The notes under the pieces were generated by a model that saw only the letters and a list, made by a program, of their open reading frames with translations, ran no database searches and was not told the DNA's origin. 64,000 nucleotides of DNA from Rhizobium sp. CIAT894 (GTDB lineage Bacteria; Pseudomonadota; Alphaproteobacteria; Rhizobiales; Rhizobiaceae), in assembly GCF_000172795.2 (NCBI RefSeq), contig NZ_CP020947.1, forward strand, positions 2,855,001 to 2,919,000. The letters are read 5' to 3'. Positions 1 through 8,572 of the stretch are shown here, piece by piece. Both the position numbers and the translations under genes were made by a program. Every line of letters starts with the position of its first letter. The stretch's first letter is position 1.

Positions 1-683
1 CGGGCGAACTCGACCAGACGATCCTCTCGCAGTGCTCGACGCTCTTTGCCATGCGCCTTGCCAACGACCGCGACCAGGAAATCATCCGCTCGGCCATCCC
101 GAACTCGTCGATCTCGACGACGAGTTTCATCTCCTCGATCGGCAACGGCGAGGCGATCGCCTTCGGCGAGGCGATCAGCGTGCCGATGCGCATGCGCTTT
201 TCCCGCGTCGACGAGACCCTCCTGCCGAAGGCGAGCAACGCCAACAACAAGCACAGCGAGGAAGATCCGGATAGCGTCGATCTGCGCAAGATCGTCACCC
301 GCATGCGGGCGGTAACCGTCGGACCCGACATTTCGAATTTCCAGCAGAGCCTGGCCGCATCCGTGGCAGGCTTCGACGGGGCTGATGATGCCGAAGAAGA
401 TCTCGGCGACAAACCCTATGCCCCGCCTGCGCCATCTGCTGCGCCGCTCGAATCCTACCGGCGCGAACTGCTGCCGCAGGCGCCGCGCCTCGACCCGGCC
501 GCGCCGCCCGCCGTCGATCCCCGGCTGGATGCGCTGCGCCGTGAGATGCGCCGCGAGGAGCCGGTCTTTCCACGGCCGGCCCCGCCGACGGACCAGCCCG
601 CAATCTCCCGCCGGGAGCCCGGCACGTCGCTGCGCGAAAGTATATTGAGAAAGCCGCTGAGCAGCCTCTACAACAAGGATTGA
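1..683 (+). CDS. HerA/DUF87-type ATP-binding protein, C-terminal part (5' end outside window)
   Basis: The reading frame is open from the left edge (first full codon at base 3) and shows 226 residues. The visible part has the ending typical of HerA-like DNA-translocating ATPases: LSQCSTLFAMRLANDRD, a region where the ATPase core closes, then SFISSIGNGEAIAFGEA and VPMRMRF. This is followed by a low-complexity Pro/Ala/Arg tail of about 100 residues. Walker motifs would lie upstream of the window. The last 16 bases overlap the end of the convergent lyase gene. Family assignment rests on these C-terminal motifs only; the cellular role is not visible here. Confidence 0.75.
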   Translation, partial: GELDQTILSQCSTLFAMRLANDRDQEIIRSAIPNSSISTTSFISSIGNGEAIAFGEAISVPMRMRFSRVDETLLPKASNANNKHSEEDPDSVDLRKIVTRMRAVTVGPDISNFQQSLAASVAGFDGADDAEEDLGDKPYAPPAPSAAPLESYRRELLPQAPRLDPAAPPAVDPRLDALRREMRREEPVFPRPAPPTDQPAISRREPGTSLRESILRKPLSSLYNKD

Positions 684-1594
684 GCCTTCAGTTCGTTTTC
701 CAGCGCGATCAGAGGCTCGACGGCGTCGAGCACGCGCCTCCGGTCCGTCGGCCCTGGCGGCAACAGCGGTCGTGGGAGTTCTGCCTCGATCGGCAGAAGA
801 CGATTGACCACCGCATAGACCACGCGAAGACTTCCGAACTCCTTGAACGATTTCCAGAGCGGCTGGAGAGCACCATCGAGACGCCGCGTCTCGCCGCCGT
901 CACCAGCAATCGCCGCCTTCGTCAGGGCAAGGGCAATGTGCGGCAGCAAGCCGCCGACGACGCTGTACCACGCGTCGGCGCCGGAAAGCAGCGCTTCGGC
1001 CGCGCCCCAGTCGCCGCTATAGCCGATCGCGAGGTTGGCCTTCTCACGCAACGCCACCAGTTCCCCGCGCAAATCGCCATCGACAGGCAGCGGCATCTTC
1101 ACCGCCCTGATCGTCTCGATATCGGAGAGGCGGTGCAGAAGCTCCCGGCTGAAAGTGAAATGCGTCGTGCCGGGATTATTGTAGATGCAAAGCGGCAGCG
1201 CCGCCGCTTTCGTGACCGCAAGGAAATGCTGGTAGGCTTCTTCCTGGGTCAACGGCGTATAGGACACCGGCGCAAGCAGAAGCGCGTCCGCACCAGCGGC
1301 CTCGGCATCCCTGGCCAGATCGACGGCATGATCCGTCCTGAGAGCCCCGACGCCGACGACAATGCGAACACGGCCTTCAACGCATTCGACCGCAGCTTGA
1401 ACGGCGCGCCGTCGCTCCGCGCGTGTCAGAAAGGCGTAGATCCCGGTGCTGCCGAGAAGGCCGATGGAAGCGACGCCGGCATCGCACAGCGGTTCCAGCA
1501 GACGGCAGAGAGATTCGGTGTCCACCCGGCCATTCACATCGGCCGGCGTTGGCGGAAAGGCCGAAAGACCATGAAAGGGAGAAACTGAAGACAT
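668..1594 (-). CDS. dihydrodipicolinate synthase (DapA/NAL) family lyase
   Basis: A 308-residue class I aldolase of the DapA/N-acetylneuraminate lyase superfamily, matching the usual length of about 290-310. It shows the GSTGIY substrate loop near the N-terminus, the CIYNNPGTT segment carrying the conserved tyrosine, and the AVKMP stretch with the probable Schiff-base lysine. ATG at 1594 was chosen because the upstream codons do not resemble the family. It lies 20 bp after the LysE-family exporter gene and is probably co-transcribed with it. That pairing suggests degradation or export of an amino acid or keto acid rather than lysine biosynthesis; the substrate cannot be read from the sequence. 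Confidence 0.85.
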   Translation of the reverse strand: MSSVSPFHGLSAFPPTPADVNGRVDTESLCRLLEPLCDAGVASIGLLGSTGIYAFLTRAERRRAVQAAVECVEGRVRIVVGVGALRTDHAVDLARDAEAAGADALLLAPVSYTPLTQEEAYQHFLAVTKAAALPLCIYNNPGTTHFTFSRELLHRLSDIETIRAVKMPLPVDGDLRGELVALREKANLAIGYSGDWGAAEALLSGADAWYSVVGGLLPHIALALTKAAIAGDGGETRRLDGALQPLWKSFKEFGSLRVVYAVVNRLLPIEAELPRPLLPPGPTDRRRVLDAVEPLIALENELKAQSLL

Positions 1595-1614
1595 GACGCG
1601 ATCCTGAAAAGCGG

Positions 1615-2229
1615 TCAATGTGAAAACAGCAGGCGCGATCCGGCGCCGGCGAAGAAGACGGCGAGACCTCCCTCGATCCATCGCCGCGCATGCGCATAGC
1701 CGCGCACCATCGGCGACGTCGAGAACAGCACGGCATAACCGGCGAAGATCGAAATCCCCAGCAACACGCAGCCGCCGAACGCCGTGAGCGCCATCTCGGG
1801 GGAAGCGCCGGGCTTAAGGCCAAGCGACATGATCGCGACCCAGGCCAGAACCGCTTTCGGATTGCCGAGATGCATCAGAACGCCGCGGCGATAGAGCGTG
1901 CCGAATTGCGCTGCCGGCCTGGCGAACTCGCCTGCAGGCCGATCAGGGGCCGCCGCCGAGCGGGCCGCCCTCCAGGCGAGCCAGAGGAGGTAGACCCCAC
2001 CTGCGATCTTGAGGATCACCAGAGCATGGGCATAACGCACAAGCAGTGTCGAGATGCCGGTGACCGCAATCAGCCCCCAGCATGAGGACATGGTGATCAC
2101 TCCGGCAGCAAGCATAAGCGCCGGTCGGCGCCCTTGGCTCATTGCGACATTCATGATGGCCATGTTGCTTGGCCCGGGACTGCCTGCCGCGATTGCATAG
2201 GCGATGTAGACGACGAGAAGATCCTGCAT
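1615..2229 (-). CDS. LysE/RhtB-family amino acid exporter
   Basis: A 204-residue inner-membrane protein of the LysE superfamily, the normal family length. The family signature GSPGPSNMAIM is in the first transmembrane segment, and hydrophobic segments follow through to the C-terminus (about six in all). LGNPKAVLAWVAIMS is the typical second-half motif. The start at 2229 gives the usual short N-terminus MQDLLVVYIAYA; a longer frame continues upstream to 2319 but would run through the operator-like repeats. The adjacent, divergent MocR regulator is a common partner of LysE exporters and probably controls it. The exported substrate is unknown. Confidence 0.88.
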   Translation of the reverse strand: MQDLLVVYIAYAIAAGSPGPSNMAIMNVAMSQGRRPALMLAAGVITMSSCWGLIAVTGISTLLVRYAHALVILKIAGGVYLLWLAWRAARSAAAPDRPAGEFARPAAQFGTLYRRGVLMHLGNPKAVLAWVAIMSLGLKPGASPEMALTAFGGCVLLGISIFAGYAVLFSTSPMVRGYAHARRWIEGGLAVFFAGAGSRLLFSH

Positions 2230-2272
2230 TTGCGGTTTCCGGGAACAATCAATTCGCTTCCTTCTCTTCGAA

Positions 2273-2320
2273 AATTGGTCCATCGTGCAGCTCCATTTTG
2301 AAGAATTATTGTGGACCATT
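2273..2320. promoter_or_regulatory. candidate MocR operator: two TGGWCCA boxes in the divergent promoter region
   Basis: TGGTCCA (2276-2282) and TGGACCA (2312-2318) form an inverted pair and are also two copies of the near-palindrome TGGWCCA, with centres 36 bp apart. They lie between the divergent LysE and MocR genes. MocR-type regulators often bind repeated short boxes in such divergent regions; assigning these boxes to this regulator is inference. Confidence 0.5.
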
Positions 2321-2324
2321 TGCC

Positions 2325-3878
2325 TTGTCCAAGCGGCGCAGCACCATCGAAATCCCCTCGCTCAATGCGATCGATCGAACGGCCAACGTCGGCCGCCAGC
2401 TTGCCCAGTCCCTGCGCAACGCCATCGCCTGCGGGGAACTGAGGCCAGGCGAACGCCTTCCTTCGACACGCACCCTTGCGGCTTCGTTGAAAGTCGCCCG
2501 CGGGACTGTCGTCGAGGTCTTCGATCAGTTGACTGCCGAAGGTTATCTCGAAGCGCGGGTCGGAGCTGGAACCCGTGTTGCCGCTCACCTCTTGGATGCA
2601 ATACCGGCCGTCCCCCCCGCCCCGGCGGTGCCGCCGGTCGCGGATGCCGTCGACCTGCCTTCCCCGGCAGCCCGGTTGATCGCAATCGCCCGTGCGCTCA
2701 CGCCGCACCCACCCGTCCCCTTCGCTATCGCCGTCCCGGCTTCCGGTATTGCACCCGACGACAACTGGCGCCGCCTCGGCAATCGTGTGCGCGCGTCGAG
2801 ACAGGCCGCACCCTCCGGTTACCACGACCCTATGGGTGTGCTCGAACTCAGGCTTGCCATTGCCGACCACGTCCGCCGCGCGCGGGCCGTTCACTGCGAG
2901 CCGGAACAGGTCATTGTCACGTCAGGCACGCAGCAAGGCCTCTATATGGCGGGCCGGGTCCTTCTGTCCCGTGACGATCAGGTATGGGCCGAAGACCCGG
3001 CCTATCCCGGTCTCACGGCGGTGCTCGACGATCTCGGCGTAGAGACGCACCGTCTGCCGGTCGATGCGCAGGGAATGAACGTGGAACACGGCCTCGAGCT
3101 CTACCCGCAGGCGCGCGCGGCATTCGTCACCCCTTCGCATCAATATCCGATCGGCATGCCGCTCAGCATGGCCCGGCGCAATGCCCTGATCGCCTGGGCC
3201 GGTCAAAACCGCGCCTGGATCGTCGAGGACGATTACGACAGCGAACTGCGTTATGCCGGGCACCCGTTTCCTTCGATGCAGGGGTTGTGTCCGTCACGTG
3301 TCATCTATCTCGGCACGTTCAGCAAGGTGCTTTTTCCCGCGCTGCGCCTCGGCTATGTCATCGCCCCTTCCCCGCTCACAGAAGCCTTCGCCGGCGCCCG
3401 CGCCATTCTCGACCGGCATTCACCGACATCGGAACAGCATGTTCTGGCGGCCTACATGAGGGAGGGTTACTTCGAAGCGCATATCCGGCGCATCCGCGGG
3501 CTCTATGCCGAACGGCGTGCCGTCCTGCTGGCAACGCTCGAGCAGGCCTTGCCCGAGGGATGCCGCGTTCAGCCGAGCGACCAGGGCATGCACATTCTCC
3601 TATGGCTGCCGGACGGGGCCGACGATGTCAAAATCGCAGGCGGCGCCCTGTCGGCCGGCCTCGCGGTGCGCGCGATCTCTCCGATGTATGCCGCCCAGCC
3701 GGCGCGCGCCGGCCTGATGCTCGGGTTCGGCGGATTTCCGCCGGAGCAGTTGCAGGCGGCAGTCGGCGAACTCGTCAAACTGCTGAGCGGAAGCCTGCCG
3801 CATCGAAATGTTGAAAATCGTAACCGATCGGCAATGACAATGTCGGAGACTGCATTTCTCCAGGGAAAGCGGCCATGA
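2325..3878 (+). CDS. MocR/PdxR-type transcriptional regulator (GntR DNA-binding domain fused to aminotransferase-like domain)
   Basis: A 517-residue fusion: an N-terminal winged-helix GntR domain (about residues 15-80; GELRPGERLPSTRTLAASL and ARGTVVEVFDQLTAEGYLE) joined to a fold-type I aminotransferase-like domain. The latter shows VTSGTQQGLYM, EDPAYPG, FVTPSHQYPIG and the probable PLP lysine in GTFSKVLFPALRLGY. The TTG start at 2325 gives MSKRRSTIEIPSL, a typical family N-terminus; the frame is open further upstream, so the start is not certain. It is divergent from the LysE and lyase genes, its likely targets. Its stop overlaps the next gene by 4 bp (ATGA), so the two may be co-transcribed. 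Confidence 0.88.
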   Translation: MSKRRSTIEIPSLNAIDRTANVGRQLAQSLRNAIACGELRPGERLPSTRTLAASLKVARGTVVEVFDQLTAEGYLEARVGAGTRVAAHLLDAIPAVPPAPAVPPVADAVDLPSPAARLIAIARALTPHPPVPFAIAVPASGIAPDDNWRRLGNRVRASRQAAPSGYHDPMGVLELRLAIADHVRRARAVHCEPEQVIVTSGTQQGLYMAGRVLLSRDDQVWAEDPAYPGLTAVLDDLGVETHRLPVDAQGMNVEHGLELYPQARAAFVTPSHQYPIGMPLSMARRNALIAWAGQNRAWIVEDDYDSELRYAGHPFPSMQGLCPSRVIYLGTFSKVLFPALRLGYVIAPSPLTEAFAGARAILDRHSPTSEQHVLAAYMREGYFEAHIRRIRGLYAERRAVLLATLEQALPEGCRVQPSDQGMHILLWLPDGADDVKIAGGALSAGLAVRAISPMYAAQPARAGLMLGFGGFPPEQLQAAVGELVKLLSGSLPHRNVENRNRSAMTMSETAFLQGKRP

Positions 3879-4573
3879 GACCCATCTTGAACTTCATCGT
3901 CGGCTTCGGTGCCGGCGTCCTTGTTGCGACAGCGGCAGAGGCTGCCGGCTTCGACTGCTCCAGGGCAAGCAGCGCCGACGAAAAGATCGTCTGCGGCGAT
4001 AACAGGCTTTCTCGCTTCGATGAGCTTTTCAACGAACGTTATGCCGCAACGAAAAAGGCATCGCCCGATGAGGACATCGTCCATACGGCCCGCAATTTCC
4101 TGGCTGATCGGAGCGATTGCGGCGACAATAAATCCTGCATTCTGAGCGCCTATCTCGCCGTCCTCTGGGAAATCTCGCCCGATAAAAGCGATTTCATGGG
4201 AGGGATTTCGGCCCGATCCCTGACAGGCAGCCGATTGCCCGAGACCTCTACGATTCCTGAAAGAGTCGGGCAATGCGCGGCCACGACGGTCCTCGAGGTT
4301 CATCCCCGTGTCGACAATGGCGGTGCGCCGGCTACGAACGCGGACTTCGATAGCGGCACGGGTATCGACTATGCCAATGATGGCTACCAGGTCTCTTATA
4401 ACAGAGAAGAAGCGCTGATCAGCTCAAAGCCCGGCGATCCCGTCACCATGTGCCTGGTCGAGATCGATCGGGATTGCAGCCCCGATGAGAGCGGGCGACT
4501 GTTCCTCGTCACCAACGATCGCACGCGCGAAAGCTGGATCCTGCCCGACGCACAGCACAAGTGCGGCGGCTGA
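3875..4573 (+). CDS. secreted cysteine-rich protein with LprI-like (DUF1311) N-terminal domain
   Basis: A 232-residue protein with a Sec signal peptide (hydrophobic run to about residue 22, cut near AEA-AG) and eight cysteines in the mature part, consistent with periplasmic disulfides. Residues 25-100 resemble the LprI/DUF1311 domain (FDCSRASSADEKIVC, then LSRFDELFNERYAA). The remaining 130 residues are not recognised. It overlaps the MocR stop codon by 4 bp. LprI domains include lysozyme inhibitors in other bacteria, but a role here is not established. Confidence 0.7.
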   Translation: MRPILNFIVGFGAGVLVATAAEAAGFDCSRASSADEKIVCGDNRLSRFDELFNERYAATKKASPDEDIVHTARNFLADRSDCGDNKSCILSAYLAVLWEISPDKSDFMGGISARSLTGSRLPETSTIPERVGQCAATTVLEVHPRVDNGGAPATNADFDSGTGIDYANDGYQVSYNREEALISSKPGDPVTMCLVEIDRDCSPDESGRLFLVTNDRTRESWILPDAQHKCGG

Positions 4574-4587
4574 CGAATTACGGCCGG

Positions 4588-5484
4588 CTAAACGGCCAGC
4601 CGCTCCCAGCTCTCGTCCATCTGATTGCGGAACCAGGTCATTTGCCGCTTGGCATATTGCCGCGTCGCCGCAGCTCCCTTTTCGATCACCTCGTCGCGGG
4701 TCATCTCGCCCTTCAGCATCGCCGCGATCTGCCAAACGCCGATCGCCTTCATGACAGGCGCCTCAGTGGGCAGGTTAAGCGCCTGCAACGCCCTCACCTC
4801 GGCTTCCGCCCCCTCACGCAGCATCTTTTCGAAACGGCCGTTGATGCGGACATGCAGCACGGCCCGCTCCGGCAGCACGACGATCTTGCGGGCCTCGGCG
4901 ACATCGATCACGACAGGTCCCGACCGGCCCTGGAAAGCGGCGATCGACCGCCCGGTCGCTTTCATCACCTCCAGCGCCCGGACGATGCGCTGCCCGTCCT
5001 GGCGGTTGAGGCTTGCCGCCATGGCGGGATCGGCCTCGGCGAGTTCCGCGTGAAGCCCGTCCGGCCCCTCCTCCACGAGCCGCCTTCGCAGCTCCTCCCG
5101 CAGCGCCTCGGGAATCTCGGGCATGTCGGAGAGACCGCCGGTCAACGCCTTGAAATAAAGCCCGGTGCCGCCAACGAAGACCGGCAGCTGTCTGGCAGCC
5201 CTGAGCACCGGCAAGAGCGCCGAGACATCGCGTAGCCAGGCACCGGTCGAATAGGCGGCATCCGCCGGCACATGTCCGTAGAGATGATGCGGCACGCCCT
5301 GCATCTCCTCCTCCGACGGGCGCGCGGTCAGCACCCGCAGCGTGTCGTAAACCTGCATGCTGTCGGCATTGACGACCGCGCCTCCGTGACGCCTGGCCAA
5401 TTCGACGGCGAGCGCGGACTTGCCGCTGGCGGTCGGCCCGGTTATCAGGATCGCGTTCACTGTGCTCAGAAGGTTTTCCATCAT
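4588..5484 (-). CDS. miaA: tRNA dimethylallyltransferase
   Basis: A 298-residue MiaA, which transfers a dimethylallyl group to N6 of A37 in tRNAs reading codons that begin with U. The P-loop GPTASGKSALA is near residues 16-26, followed by NADSMQVYD and, centrally, VGGTGLYFKALTGGLSDMP, all diagnostic. The start MMENLL at 5484 fits the family; the second ATG at 5481 is an alternative. The start overlaps that of divergent serB by two bases, so each gene's promoter must lie inside the other's coding region or the transcripts must overlap. Confidence 0.95.
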   Translation of the reverse strand: MMENLLSTVNAILITGPTASGKSALAVELARRHGGAVVNADSMQVYDTLRVLTARPSEEEMQGVPHHLYGHVPADAAYSTGAWLRDVSALLPVLRAARQLPVFVGGTGLYFKALTGGLSDMPEIPEALREELRRRLVEEGPDGLHAELAEADPAMAASLNRQDGQRIVRALEVMKATGRSIAAFQGRSGPVVIDVAEARKIVVLPERAVLHVRINGRFEKMLREGAEAEVRALQALNLPTEAPVMKAIGVWQIAAMLKGEMTRDEVIEKGAAATRQYAKRQMTWFRNQMDESWERLAV

Positions 5485-6373
5485 GGCCCTCGTTGCCACG
5501 CTTGTTGCCAATCCGTCAAATCCCATGCTGACAGCCAAGATCGCCGAACAGGCTGCCGAGGCGGTCAATGCTTCCGGCCTCTACTGGCTGGCCGACGGCA
5601 TCGCCTGCGATATCGCCCTGCGTGACGGCACCGATGTGCAAGCAGCCGAGGCCAATATTCTTGCCGTCATAGCAAGCGCGCCGATCGACCTCGTCATCCA
5701 GGAGCAGGAGACCCGCCGCAAGAAGCTGCTGATCGCCGACATGGATTCGACCATGATCGGCCAGGAATGCATCGACGAATTGGCCGCCGAAGTCGGCCTG
5801 AAGGAGAAGGTTGCGACCATTACGGCCCGCGCCATGAACGGCGAGATCGCCTTCGAACCTGCCCTGCGGGAGCGCGTCGCCCTGCTGAAGGGTCTGCCGA
5901 TATCCGTCGTCGATGAAGTGATCGCCAAGCGCATCACGCTGACATCAGGCGGCCCGGAACTGATCGCCACGATGAAGTCGAAAGGTCACTACACCGCGCT
6001 GGTCTCCGGCGGCTTCACCGTCTTCACCAGCCGCATTGCCGCTACTCTCGGCTTTGACGAGAACCGCGCCAACACGCTGCTCGAAGACGGCGGCATCCTC
6101 TCCGGCTTCGTCGCCGAGCCGATCCTCGGCAAGCAGGCGAAGGTCGATGCGCTGAACGAAATTTCGGCGCGCCTCGGCATTTCGCCGAACGACGCGATCG
6201 CTGTCGGCGACGGCGCCAACGATCTCGGCATGCTGCACCTCGCCGGCTCAGGCGTCGCTCTCCACGCCAAGCCGGCAGTCGCTGCCGAAGCGCAGATGCG
6301 CATCAACCACGGTGACCTGACCGCGCTGCTCTATATCCAGGGATACCGGAAGACGGATTTCGTCACGGGTTGA
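5483..6373 (+). CDS. serB: phosphoserine phosphatase
   Basis: A 296-residue HAD-superfamily phosphatase that makes L-serine from O-phosphoserine, the last step of serine biosynthesis. Motif I is ADMDSTMIGQECIDE (nucleophile Asp and acid/base Asp), motif II is the serine in ALVSGGFT, and motif III/IV is GDGANDLGML. An N-terminal ACT-like segment of about 80 residues precedes the catalytic domain, as in other alphaproteobacterial SerB proteins. ATG at 5483 overlaps the miaA start; a later ATG (MLTAKIAEQ) is possible but would trim the N-terminal domain. Confidence 0.95.
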   Translation: MALVATLVANPSNPMLTAKIAEQAAEAVNASGLYWLADGIACDIALRDGTDVQAAEANILAVIASAPIDLVIQEQETRRKKLLIADMDSTMIGQECIDELAAEVGLKEKVATITARAMNGEIAFEPALRERVALLKGLPISVVDEVIAKRITLTSGGPELIATMKSKGHYTALVSGGFTVFTSRIAATLGFDENRANTLLEDGGILSGFVAEPILGKQAKVDALNEISARLGISPNDAIAVGDGANDLGMLHLAGSGVALHAKPAVAAEAQMRINHGDLTALLYIQGYRKTDFVTG

Positions 6374-6657
6374 ATGTTTCAGCTCGCCGTCTCTGGACAG
6401 TGACTAAACCAATCCCAGTCGCTATCCGACGCGTCGGCATAAAATTTGGCGCGAACGCTTACCCCAATCTCCTCATCCCTGTGCTCGTCACAGGGATCCA
6501 GCGCGCCCAAGTCCTTGGGCGCGGGAGACCCCCTTACCTTCATGAGACTCATTCACCGCGCAGACGCGCGGTGGCTGGATTCCTGTGACAAGCACAGGAA
6601 TGACGGACGAGAGGTTGGGCGAGAACAGGAATGCAGCGGCTAGTCGCCGCCGTCCCC
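6374..6657. other. intergenic region with repeat copy 1
   Basis: These 284 bases separate the ends of the convergent serB and degP-like genes. Apart from the mosaic repeat (6471-6612) I see no gene or recognisable RNA. Confidence 0.6.
6471..6612 (+). repeat. mosaic palindromic intergenic repeat, copy 1 (forward)
   Basis: Three nested or neighbouring hairpins: CCTGTGCTCGTCACAGG (6478-6494), GCGCCCAAGTCCTTGGGCGC (6513-6532) and CACCGCGCAGACGCGCGGTG, ending with TTCCTGTGACAAGCACAGGAA. Similar copies lie at 49983 (same orientation) and at 52726 and 57295 (reverse orientation). It resembles the RIME-type palindromic elements described in rhizobia, but family membership was not checked. Confidence 0.85.
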
Positions 6658-8367
6658 TTACTCCATCGGCACCGCCACGAACCGCAGATCGCCATTTGCC
6701 GATGCGATCATCAACTGGGCGTTGCGGCGCCCTTCCTGCTTCAGCGCCTGCACCTTGGCGGCGACCGCATCCGGCGACTTCATGAACTCCTGAGCCACCT
6801 CGACGATCACGTCGCCGGGCTTGAGCCCTTTTTCGGCCGAGGCGGAGCCGGGCGTCACTTCGGTGACGACGACACCGTCGACGCTTTCGGCAATGCCGAA
6901 AGCCTTGCGCGTCTCAGCGCTCAGAAGCGAGAGCGACAGCCCGAGCACGTTCCTCGGCGTGGCCGCATCCGGCGCCGCCTGGCCCTTATGCTGGTCGGGC
7001 GCGCCCGGCGCCGGCTGCGCCTGATCGCCGCCGTCGGGCTGGTCCATATCATTGTTCTCGTCGGGATCCGGCGTAATCACACCATCGTCCTGCGAACCGT
7101 CACCATCGCCGGGTGCTGCCGCCTGATCGCTGTCTTCCAGCCGGCCAAGCTTCACTTTGACGGTCTGCTCCTTGCCGTCGCGCAGCACGACCACGTCGAC
7201 TTCCTTGCCGACCGTGCTTTCCGCCACGACGCGCGGCAGATCGCGCATTTCGCTAACGGTCTTGCCGTCGAATTTGAGGATGACGTCGCCCGCCTTGATC
7301 GAGCCGTCGTCGACCGGTCCGCCCTTGATGACGCCGGCGACCAGCGCGCCCTTGGCGCTGTCGAGCCCGAGGCTGTCGGCGATATCGTCGGTCACCGGCT
7401 GGATGCGCACACCGAGCCAGCCGCGCCGCGTCTCGCCATATTCGCGCAATTGCTCGACGACGCCGGAGGCAAGCTCCGAAGGCACCGAGAAGCCGATGCC
7501 GATCGAGCCGCCGCTCGGCGAAATGATCGCCGTGTTGATGCCGATCACCTCACCCTTCATGTTGAAGAGCGGCCCACCGGAATTGCCCTTGTTGATCGCC
7601 GCATCCGTCTGGATGAAATTGTCGTAGGGCCCGGCATTGATGTTGCGGCCGCGCCCGGAAATGATACCCACCGTCACCGAACCGCCGAAGCCGAACGGGT
7701 TGCCGATCGCCATCACCCAGTCGCCGATGCGCATCGTGCTGGAATCGCCGAATTTCACGAATTTCAGCGGCGTCTTCGGCTCGACCTTGAGCACCGAAAG
7801 ATCGGTTTTCGTATCCGTGCCGATCAGCTTCGCCTTGAGCTTCGAACCATTGGCGAAATTGATCTCGATGTCGTCGGCGCCTTCGATCACATGGTTGTTG
7901 GTGACGATATAGCCTGTCGGATCAATGACGAAACCGGAGCCGAGCGAGCTGACATTATGGTTGCCGCCCTTGTTGCCCTGCTGTTTGTTGAAGAAATCGT
8001 TGAAGAATTCCTGGAACGGCGAGCCGTCGGGCGCGCGCGGCGCCGGGCCGGCGCCCTCGTCGTCCTTCACATTCTGCGAGGTCGAGATGTTGACCACGGC
8101 ATCGAGCAGCCCCTCGGCAAGATCGGCAACCGAAGCCGGACCATTGCCGGGAACTCCGGCTTGCATCGGCGCGGTCTGCTGCGGTGCGGCAGGTGCAGGC
8201 GGTGTAAGCACAGGAGCAGCCGGAGCCGGTGCAGCAACCCCGGGCACCGTCGTCTCAGGCGCGGCTTGCGCATAGGCGACCCCGTTCATGCCGGCATGCG
8301 CAAGAATTGCAGCGCTGGCCATAAGCGCGAGCGTTCGTCTGAAGGGCGAGCGATTCGTGGGGGCCAT
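6658..8367 (-). CDS. DegP/DegQ-like (HtrA, Do family) periplasmic serine protease
   Basis: A 569-residue periplasmic protease and chaperone. A signal peptide (about residues 1-35, cut after AYAQA) is followed by a Pro/Ala linker. The trypsin-like domain carries the triad His159 (VTNNHVIEGAD), Asp189 (TKTDLSVLK) and Ser263 (NKGNSGGPLF); two PDZ domains follow (about 305-400 and 470-565), separated by an unusually long Asp/Pro/Gly-rich acidic linker. ATG at 8367 is chosen over the upstream TTG because GAGGAAG is well spaced from it. It sits downstream of hflKC but beyond a terminator, so it probably has its own promoter. Confidence 0.93.
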   Translation of the reverse strand: MAPTNRSPFRRTLALMASAAILAHAGMNGVAYAQAAPETTVPGVAAPAPAAPVLTPPAPAAPQQTAPMQAGVPGNGPASVADLAEGLLDAVVNISTSQNVKDDEGAGPAPRAPDGSPFQEFFNDFFNKQQGNKGGNHNVSSLGSGFVIDPTGYIVTNNHVIEGADDIEINFANGSKLKAKLIGTDTKTDLSVLKVEPKTPLKFVKFGDSSTMRIGDWVMAIGNPFGFGGSVTVGIISGRGRNINAGPYDNFIQTDAAINKGNSGGPLFNMKGEVIGINTAIISPSGGSIGIGFSVPSELASGVVEQLREYGETRRGWLGVRIQPVTDDIADSLGLDSAKGALVAGVIKGGPVDDGSIKAGDVILKFDGKTVSEMRDLPRVVAESTVGKEVDVVVLRDGKEQTVKVKLGRLEDSDQAAAPGDGDGSQDDGVITPDPDENNDMDQPDGGDQAQPAPGAPDQHKGQAAPDAATPRNVLGLSLSLLSAETRKAFGIAESVDGVVVTEVTPGSASAEKGLKPGDVIVEVAQEFMKSPDAVAAKVQALKQEGRRNAQLMIASANGDLRFVAVPME

Positions 8368-8506
8368 CAAGCTTCCTCATAGGGGGTAAATGCGCACATT
8401 GAGCACCAGCATAAGGCGGAATGATGGAGGGTGAAATCACCTTTTCGCGAAATCCCCGTGCAATGTGACGTCGCCTCGCAAATGCCGGATCATCTCAATC
8501 ATCCCA

Positions 8507-8540
8507 CGAAAAAAGGGCCAGCACGCGGCCGGCCCTTTCA
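8507..8540 (-). terminator. rho-independent terminator of hflC
   Basis: Perfect 8-bp stem AAAGGGCC (8512-8519) / GGCCCTTT (8531-8538). On the minus strand it is followed by a run of T residues, and it lies about 35 bp after the hflC stop. Confidence 0.8.
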
Positions 8541-8572
8541 GGATTTTCAGGATGCGCATGGCATCCTCGGCG

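Noticed and set aside
6631..8382. A 583-codon open frame on the plus strand opposite the degP-like gene
   Set aside because: It is antisense to a gene with clear protease motifs and signal peptide; its Arg/His/Asp-rich composition is typical of a shadow frame in high-GC DNA.
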